From assembly GCF_902381825.1 (NCBI RefSeq), contig NZ_LR698973.1:381141-445140 (forward strand): 64,000 bases of DNA, in the 5' to 3' direction. The position numbers and the translations under genes are program-made. Shown here piece after piece: positions 59,315 through 64,000 of this stretch (position 1 is its first letter; each line of letters opens with the position of its first letter). The notes below the pieces were generated by a model that was given only the letters and a program-made list of their open reading frames with translations, was not told the origin of the DNA and searched no databases. Source of the DNA: Pseudocoprococcus catus. Its GTDB lineage: Bacteria; Bacillota; Clostridia; Lachnospirales; Lachnospiraceae.

Positions 59315-60826
59315 TCATACCGCTGCTGGAATGATTATTCCGGACCATGCCCAGTGCTTTCTGAAATAAGAATATTTGCAAGCACTGGCTTCTACACATT
59401 TCTCAGCAGCCTCTTGAACCAGTCTATGAGGAACATCCTTACAGGAATGGAGTACACCGGCACAGCTGTTGTATGCCTGCTCCTCCTGTTTGGAACTGCG
59501 GAGTATCCTGCCAATAAGAGTTACCATAGACTCTCCATAGACAGATGCCCACCGCCTGTAATAAGCTCCGTCATGTGCATTCACTTCTTTGTAATACAGA
59601 TGTTCCGGAGGCATATGGCTGTCATCTGTAATGTAAAGAGGAAAATCACGGTAAGATCTTGGATGGTGGCAGATCAGTCGGTTATACTCATCGCAGATCC
59701 GTATCTCCGTCATTGTAGCCTTAAGAATTGCAGGTTTTCCTTTGTGGGTATACAATACAGAATAGTAGTGGGCATCATACTCAAGATGGTAATTATCCGG
59801 AACTTTAAGAAAGTATTTATAATCACAAAGTGTATAACTTTCGCCTGGAAGCTGGTTCATACGCGGTTTATCGTACTTTTCAAATCCATTCATGCGGGAT
59901 CTCCGAATGTCAGACTTTTTCTGGAAAGGACGCTGGTTGATGTCCGCTACAATCTTTTTAACCGCAGCATTCAAAGCTTCCAGAGAGGTATAAGTATCTT
60001 TCTTTAATTCTTCGACCAGATGTGTTTCTAAGAAACGCACGTGGTTTTCAACCGTTGGTTTGCCTTTCGGTTTCCTTGGTGGTGGTGGAAGGATAATCGT
60101 ATCATAGAAGGTCTCCAGATCTGAAAAGGCTGATTGCAATACAAGTTCATCTTTGCTGTGTTTGGTAACTGTTGTTTTCAGATTGTCTGGGACAAGATAT
60201 TTAGGAACTGCTCCATAATAAGACAATGCATGTACCGTACCGGCAATAAAATGTGGAAGTTTTTCATCTGGAAAGATTTCTGCATAAACAAGACTGCTAA
60301 AACCAAGTGTAGTCGTAAAAATATGAACTTTCTGAAGTTCTCCGGTAGTTGTGTCCAATAGCAGTTCCGGCTGGTCGCCGACCCAGTCAATGAACATCTT
60401 TTCGCCAGGGATCCGTTCCACGGGCATTGAGGTTTTAGAAGTACTATAAGTATCTACCATAAAATCGCGGTACAGCTTATAAAACTGGGCGAGCTGATAA
60501 CCATTAGGATGTTCTTTTTTGTAATCGATCCATAGAAAACTTAGATCAGCATGTTTTCCCATCTGAACCATCTGCTCATGTATTTTTCCAAAATCAGGCA
60601 GTGGAATATCCTTGTGTCTGAGGTTCTCTTTTGGATAGATAAGATTAACCACTTTTGAGGCAGGCATTTGCCGAAGGTCATCCAGTGATAAACCAGACTC
60701 GTTATAACGTTTCATAATCAATGTGATTCCACTCCGGCCAATCCGGTAACGTTTTTGTATGGTATCATAACTGACTTTGCTAAGTCGAAGTTCTATGACA
60801 CCGAGAATAGTGTTGTAGTCGTGCAT
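59315..60826 (-). CDS. istA: IstA transposase of IS21
   Basis: A 503-residue DDE transposase. The N-terminal HTH (IELRLSKVSYDTIQKRYRIGRSGITLIMKRY) precedes the rve integrase core at about 112-290, with the catalytic acidic residues in FIDWVGDQPEL (first Asp), VPDNLKTTV (second Asp) and PRKPKGKPTVENHVRFLE (Glu). A C-terminal SH3-like part holds HYYSVLYTHKGKPAIL. The length equals the IS21 norm, so the element may be active. AGGAGGAAC precedes the start. Confidence 0.93.
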   Translation of the reverse strand: MHDYNTILGVIELRLSKVSYDTIQKRYRIGRSGITLIMKRYNESGLSLDDLRQMPASKVVNLIYPKENLRHKDIPLPDFGKIHEQMVQMGKHADLSFLWIDYKKEHPNGYQLAQFYKLYRDFMVDTYSTSKTSMPVERIPGEKMFIDWVGDQPELLLDTTTGELQKVHIFTTTLGFSSLVYAEIFPDEKLPHFIAGTVHALSYYGAVPKYLVPDNLKTTVTKHSKDELVLQSAFSDLETFYDTIILPPPPRKPKGKPTVENHVRFLETHLVEELKKDTYTSLEALNAAVKKIVADINQRPFQKKSDIRRSRMNGFEKYDKPRMNQLPGESYTLCDYKYFLKVPDNYHLEYDAHYYSVLYTHKGKPAILKATMTEIRICDEYNRLICHHPRSYRDFPLYITDDSHMPPEHLYYKEVNAHDGAYYRRWASVYGESMVTLIGRILRSSKQEEQAYNSCAGVLHSCKDVPHRLVQEAAEKCVEASACKYSYFRKHWAWSGIIIPAAV

Positions 60827-60887
60827 AATAGTTCCTCCTTTGCACTGTGATGAAATAATAGTTACATCACAATAATAAAGGAAAAAC

Positions 60888-60978
60888 GTACCGATTGGAG
60901 TAGAAAACGCGTACCGCTAAATCAGAATGAATGTACCGCCGATTTCAGAATAGGTGTACCGTTCGAGCAGAATTTGCA
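60888..60978 (+). repeat. IS21 right-end array of four 22-23 bp repeats
   Basis: Each unit begins GTACCG, at 60888, 60911, 60933 and 60956; units 2 to 4 also share a CAGAAT word. The last unit reaches the element end. These are the probable transposase-binding sites. Confidence 0.85.
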
Positions 60979-61114
60979 GCTCAAATAATCAGATTAAATG
61001 AAGGGTTTTTGTTTAGGTAGAAAGAAACTATGCAAATTATCTGTGGTCGTTTATGAAGATTATTTGAAACTTCAAATTCCCCACGCAAATTAATTGCGTG
61101 AGGAAAAGTAGCAG

Positions 61115-61745
61115 TTATCCAAGTTCACAGTCACTGATTGCCTGCATTACGATATCTGTTGTAATGAAATTAGCTTTGTTACTGTCACCTATGAGCATGC
61201 TGGTGTTGCAGAACTTATTGATCAGACGCGGTGTGCCGTCAGCAGCATTAAGGATAGCTTCTATGGCGGCATCTTCAAAGATGGTCTGATTGCAGCCGGC
61301 ACCTTTCAGTTTTTCGGAAATATAGTAACGACCTTCTTCCTTAGAAATACTGTCCAGGTTATAGTTCATGACAATCCGCTGGCGCAGAGGCTCGTGCACA
61401 CCAAGGTTTAACGTTGCATTGAGTTTTGGCAGACCTGCAAGGAGTACTGCCGCCCGATCCCTGGAATCCATTTCGAAATTGAAAAGGATTTTTAAATCGT
61501 TAAGGATCGCATTGTTGATGTAATTGGCCTCATCTATGATGATAACCGGAGTTTTCCTCTTCTCAACAGAAAGACGTGTGATCTCTTCCTGAATAATCCG
61601 GAAGTTATCTGGTTTTTTATAGGCAGGTTCTGCCCCGAGCTCACGCACCAGATTACGGTAAAAATCATTTGCAGTGAGGGTGGAAAGGCCGGAATACACA
61701 ACCCGGTACAGGGAGGGATTCAGTTCTTTATTTACAGTATAAAGG
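61115..61745 (-). pseudogene. ExeA/TniB-type transposon ATPase, N-terminally truncated
   Basis: The reading frame (a GTG at 61699 gives 194 residues) matches the C-terminal three quarters of AAA ATPases carried by two-gene transposons. It has VIIIDEANYINNAILNDLKILFNF (Walker B, near 52-75), AAVLLAGLPKLNATL and a lid domain ending with GTPRLINKFCNTSMLIG. Upstream in frame the family sequence continues as NKELNPSLYRVVYSGLS, and then the Walker A part is lost near 61745. The transposase gene that normally lies ahead of it is also missing. It is therefore a dead remnant. Confidence 0.8.
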
Positions 61746-61772
61746 AAATATATGTAATAGAGTCCAATAAGG

Positions 61773-61860
61773 TGGCTCTGAATTACCGGAATATATGGCT
61801 CCCATTCTCCGGAATGGTGGCTCTCAAAGTCCGGACAGGTGGCTCAGAGAGCCCCGGAAT
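61773..61860 (-). repeat. Terminal repeat array of the ExeA-type transposon remnant
   Basis: Four units starting TGGCTC (61773, 61796, 61818, 61840; spacing 22-23 bp), each ending near CCGGA. This is the surviving right end of the element whose body is lost. It is not a CRISPR array because spacers are absent. Confidence 0.75.
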
Positions 61861-61878
61861 AATCATCATGTAATCATA

Positions 61879-61908
61879 TTGAAATTTTATTTAAAAATGT
61901 AGTATAAT
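61879..61908 (+). promoter_or_regulatory. Promoter of the repeat-rich secreted protein
   Basis: TTGAAA (61879-61884), an 18-nt spacer and TATAAT (61903-61908). It lies 34 bp before the start codon. Confidence 0.7.
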
Positions 61909-61942
61909 AAGCCTGCATTTTTTAAGGTAGGAGGCAATGTTA

Positions 61943-64000
61943 ATGAAAAAAAGAAAACTGTTAAAACAAGCAAAGAAATTTGTTGCGGTAGTGACAGCAG
62001 TTGCTCTCTTGGATGCACCTGTAGCTTATGCAGCGGATACTTCGGTTCCTGAAACGGCGCAGTATCAGGCGGAAGAAGTTGTGGATTCTACGGATGAGAT
62101 TTCATCAGAACAGCCTGAGTCAGAAAGCGAAGTACAGCAGACGGGGGAGTCTGAAGAAGCTGTTGAGAGTGAAACTGAACAGAGCTCAGAATCAGAAACG
62201 TCAGAAACAGAGAAAACTGCCGAAGTGAAGAAAGAATCAGTAGCTGACACTGAGAAGGAAACACTGGAAGCAGTTACAGAAACTGCAGAAACTGTTCAGT
62301 CTGCACCGGAATCCGGTAATGGTTGGGGAGATGATGGTTACTATTATCAGAATGGTGAAATTGTCAAGGACCGGGAAGTGACATACTGGGATGAAGAAAA
62401 CGAGCGGTATAGATATACCCGTTTTGATGAAAATGGTATTCAATATAAGAATAGTTGGTATCAGGATGGAGATAACTGGTATTATTACGGGGAAGAAGGA
62501 GATCGTGCCGAGGGATTAGTAGATATTGCAGGGAATACATATTTTTTCGATTCTAGCGGTATAATGCTGAGAAATTCTACTTTTAGTATAACTGATCAGG
62601 AGACTGGAAAGGAAATTAACTATCGTAGTGATGAAAATGGACACGTAGTTAAAGGCTGGTATCATGATTCGTGGAATAGCTGGTATTATGATCCTGTTAC
62701 TGGTATCATGGCAACGGGGGTTGTAACTATTGATGACAAGACCTATTGCTTTGATACTTATATGCGTGTTAATTATGCTTATACTCAGGATGGTATTTTA
62801 TATTATTTTGGAGAAGATGGTGTTCTTGAAGAACAGCAGGAGATAACGCAGGACGGATGGACTTCATTTAGAGGCAATGAATACTATATCAGAGATGGTG
62901 AATTAGTTAAAGGCCAATTTATTACAGAGGGTGATGATACCTATTTTGTAGCTTGGGATGGTGTTCTCTATAAGAGTACGACATTTTCAGTTTATGATGG
63001 CGAGAAGGATACTTATGGCAACTATCGAGCAGATGAGAATGGACGCTTGGTTAAAGGATGGTATCAGCCGGAAGGAAGTGATGAAAGGTACTATTATGAT
63101 GAAAGCGGAAATGCAGCTAATGGTATCACAGAGGTAGATGGGGATACCTATTATTTTGAACTTGGCGGCAGAATGTGTACTGATTATGTGTTTTCGGAGA
63201 AAGGTATTTTGTACTTCTTCGGCAGTGATGGTACACTTACAGATTCTCAGACAATTGAAGAAGATGGATGGATTCAGAATGGTGATAAAAGGTATTATGT
63301 GCAAGATGGAAAGCTTGTTACGAGCAAGTTTATAACAGTAGATGACTCCACTTACTATATGGATGGCTCAGGGGTTATGATGAAAGACCAGACGTTTTCT
63401 GTATGGGATGAAGAGGAAGGTGCGTCACATGATTATCGTGCCGATTCTAATGGCCATATAATCAAAGGATGGTATCAGCCGGAGGAAAGTGATGAGTGGT
63501 ACTACTATGATGCAAATGGGAAAGCAGGAAGTGGCATTACAGAGGTAAATGGAAATGCCTACTATTTTGGCTATGAGGGCAGAATGTATACGGATTATAT
63601 TGTTTCAGAGAACAAGACATTGTACTATTTTGGAAGTGACGGTGTTTGCAGAAATCCGCAAAGCATTGAACAGGATGGCTGGATTCAGTTGGAAGATAAA
63701 TGGTATTATGCCAAAGATGGTGAACTTGTAAAAAGCAATTTCGTAACAGATAATGGCAATACTTACTATATGGGTTATGATGGCTATATGCTTACAAATG
63801 ACACGTTTTATGCTTATAATCAGGATAAAGGCCAAGAGGACTGGTATCGTGTAGATCAGGATGGTCATTTGGTAAAAGGCTGGTATTATGAATCAGATAG
63901 TGATGCCATGGGTTATAATAACTGGTTTTATTATAATGAAGATGGAAGTGCCGTAAAAGGCATTACAGAGATTAATGGCAAGACTTATTACCTGAATTAT
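61943..64000 (+). CDS. Secreted cell-wall/choline-binding repeat protein (partial, runs off the end)
   Basis: The frame stays open for 686 codons to the window edge. TAGGAGG precedes ATG 61943. A signal peptide (basic start, hydrophobic core 13-23, AYA cleavage near 30) is followed by a Ser/Glu/Thr-rich linker to about 123. The remainder is many CW_binding_1 type units (GWYQ..WYYYD..G, then ITEVNGNAYYF). Longer super-repeats of 134-137 residues start at codons 227, 361, 498 and 635 (YR-D-NGH-VKGWY). These modules bind choline or glucans on the surface. No catalytic domain is seen yet; it may lie beyond the window. Confidence 0.85.
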   Translation, partial: MKKRKLLKQAKKFVAVVTAVALLDAPVAYAADTSVPETAQYQAEEVVDSTDEISSEQPESESEVQQTGESEEAVESETEQSSESETSETEKTAEVKKESVADTEKETLEAVTETAETVQSAPESGNGWGDDGYYYQNGEIVKDREVTYWDEENERYRYTRFDENGIQYKNSWYQDGDNWYYYGEEGDRAEGLVDIAGNTYFFDSSGIMLRNSTFSITDQETGKEINYRSDENGHVVKGWYHDSWNSWYYDPVTGIMATGVVTIDDKTYCFDTYMRVNYAYTQDGILYYFGEDGVLEEQQEITQDGWTSFRGNEYYIRDGELVKGQFITEGDDTYFVAWDGVLYKSTTFSVYDGEKDTYGNYRADENGRLVKGWYQPEGSDERYYYDESGNAANGITEVDGDTYYFELGGRMCTDYVFSEKGILYFFGSDGTLTDSQTIEEDGWIQNGDKRYYVQDGKLVTSKFITVDDSTYYMDGSGVMMKDQTFSVWDEEEGASHDYRADSNGHIIKGWYQPEESDEWYYYDANGKAGSGITEVNGNAYYFGYEGRMYTDYIVSENKTLYYFGSDGVCRNPQSIEQDGWIQLEDKWYYAKDGELVKSNFVTDNGNTYYMGYDGYMLTNDTFYAYNQDKGQEDWYRVDQDGHLVKGWYYESDSDAMGYNNWFYYNEDGSAVKGITEINGKTYYLNY

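Larger units (their letters stand above)
58408..60978 (-). mobile_element. IS21-family insertion sequence
   Basis: A complete IS21-type element of about 2571 bp. The ends are TGCAAATTATGCTTAAACGG at 58408 and its imperfect inverse at 60959-60978, matching in about 16 of 20 positions and ending in TG...CA. Subterminal repeats of 22-23 bp, the IstA binding sites of this family, are present. On the right GTACCG starts at 60888, 60911, 60933 and 60956. On the left its complement lies at 58425, 58447 and 58470. It encodes IstA and IstB on the minus strand. No clear target duplication flanks it. Confidence 0.88.

Noticed and set aside
59240..60007. Open plus-strand frame of 255 codons
   Set aside because: It is the antisense shadow of istA, has no family resemblance and no fitting codon use.
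60888..60978. Short regularly spaced repeats that resemble a CRISPR array
   Set aside because: The units are 22-23 bp back to back with no spacers, lie exactly at an IS21 end and have matching units at the other end.
61773..61860. Second CRISPR-like set of repeats
   Set aside because: No spacer sequence lies between units and no cas genes are present; they fit transposon terminal repeats.

Overview
The window looks like a chromosomal segment of a Gram-positive anaerobic Firmicute, most likely a Lachnospiraceae-type Clostridium relative from an intestinal habitat. This rests on the gene families (a threonyl-tRNA synthetase without the TGS domain, TnpV, DegV, TRAP plus sugar-acid genes, LicD-type surface polymer genes, AGRs of the AGGAGG type and moderate-to-low G+C); no rRNA or tRNA gene is present to prove it.

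Layout. 1-12 kb is ordinary core and housekeeping DNA: M20 and M18 peptidases, a DegV protein, a two-gene nitrate/taurine-type ABC transporter without its binding protein, an exported SurA-like protein, an SPFH protein with three zinc ribbons, PcrA helicase, a small acidic membrane protein and the RlmD/RumA rRNA methyltransferase. 12.1-18.2 kb is an AT-richer, decayed accessory patch: an unexplained intergenic inverted repeat between two 14-bp direct repeats, a DUF4268-DUF7662-like fusion, a truncated gene, a FlaR-like P-loop kinase, three XRE regulators (one joined to a truncated PIN domain), TnpV, and small remnants. 18.2-24.3 kb returns to core genes: NhaC antiporter, hotdog thioesterase, ThrS, and a divergent LysR/EamA pair.

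24.3-34.9 kb is a regulated catabolic island. A PrpR_N-type activator (lacking the sigma-54 contact motif) faces an eight-gene operon: four-carbon acid sugar kinase (DUF1537), Fe-dependent alcohol dehydrogenase, DapA/NanA-type aldolase, PdxA-type dehydrogenase, the two TRAP permease subunits, a cytoplasmic sialidase-like BNR protein and YhcH. It mixes parts of sialic-acid use with the DUF1537/PdxA four-carbon acid route, and its substrate cannot be read from sequence. 35-39.8 kb carries an AlbA_2/Schlafen-type regulator with a consensus promoter buried in a large inverted repeat, an AGCS symporter, a DUF1934 protein, a CopZ-like HMA protein behind a CsoR-like operator, and ThrH.

40-58.2 kb is a surface-polysaccharide locus: initiating sugar-phosphate transferase, the four dTDP-rhamnose genes, a flippase split by a frameshift on a run of seven A, three glycosyltransferases, a polymerase, LicD, then a separate lic unit (wHTH-cytidylyltransferase-choline kinase fusion, second cytidylyltransferase, BCCT transporter), and an acyltransferase split on a run of eight T. 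Together they predict a rhamnose-containing polymer decorated with phosphocholine. 58.4-61.9 kb is mobile DNA: a complete IS21-family element with resolvable 22-23 bp terminal repeats and the remnant of a second transposon with an ExeA-type ATPase. The window ends inside a secreted protein with CW_binding/choline-binding type repeats, which could dock onto the phosphocholine polymer made next door.
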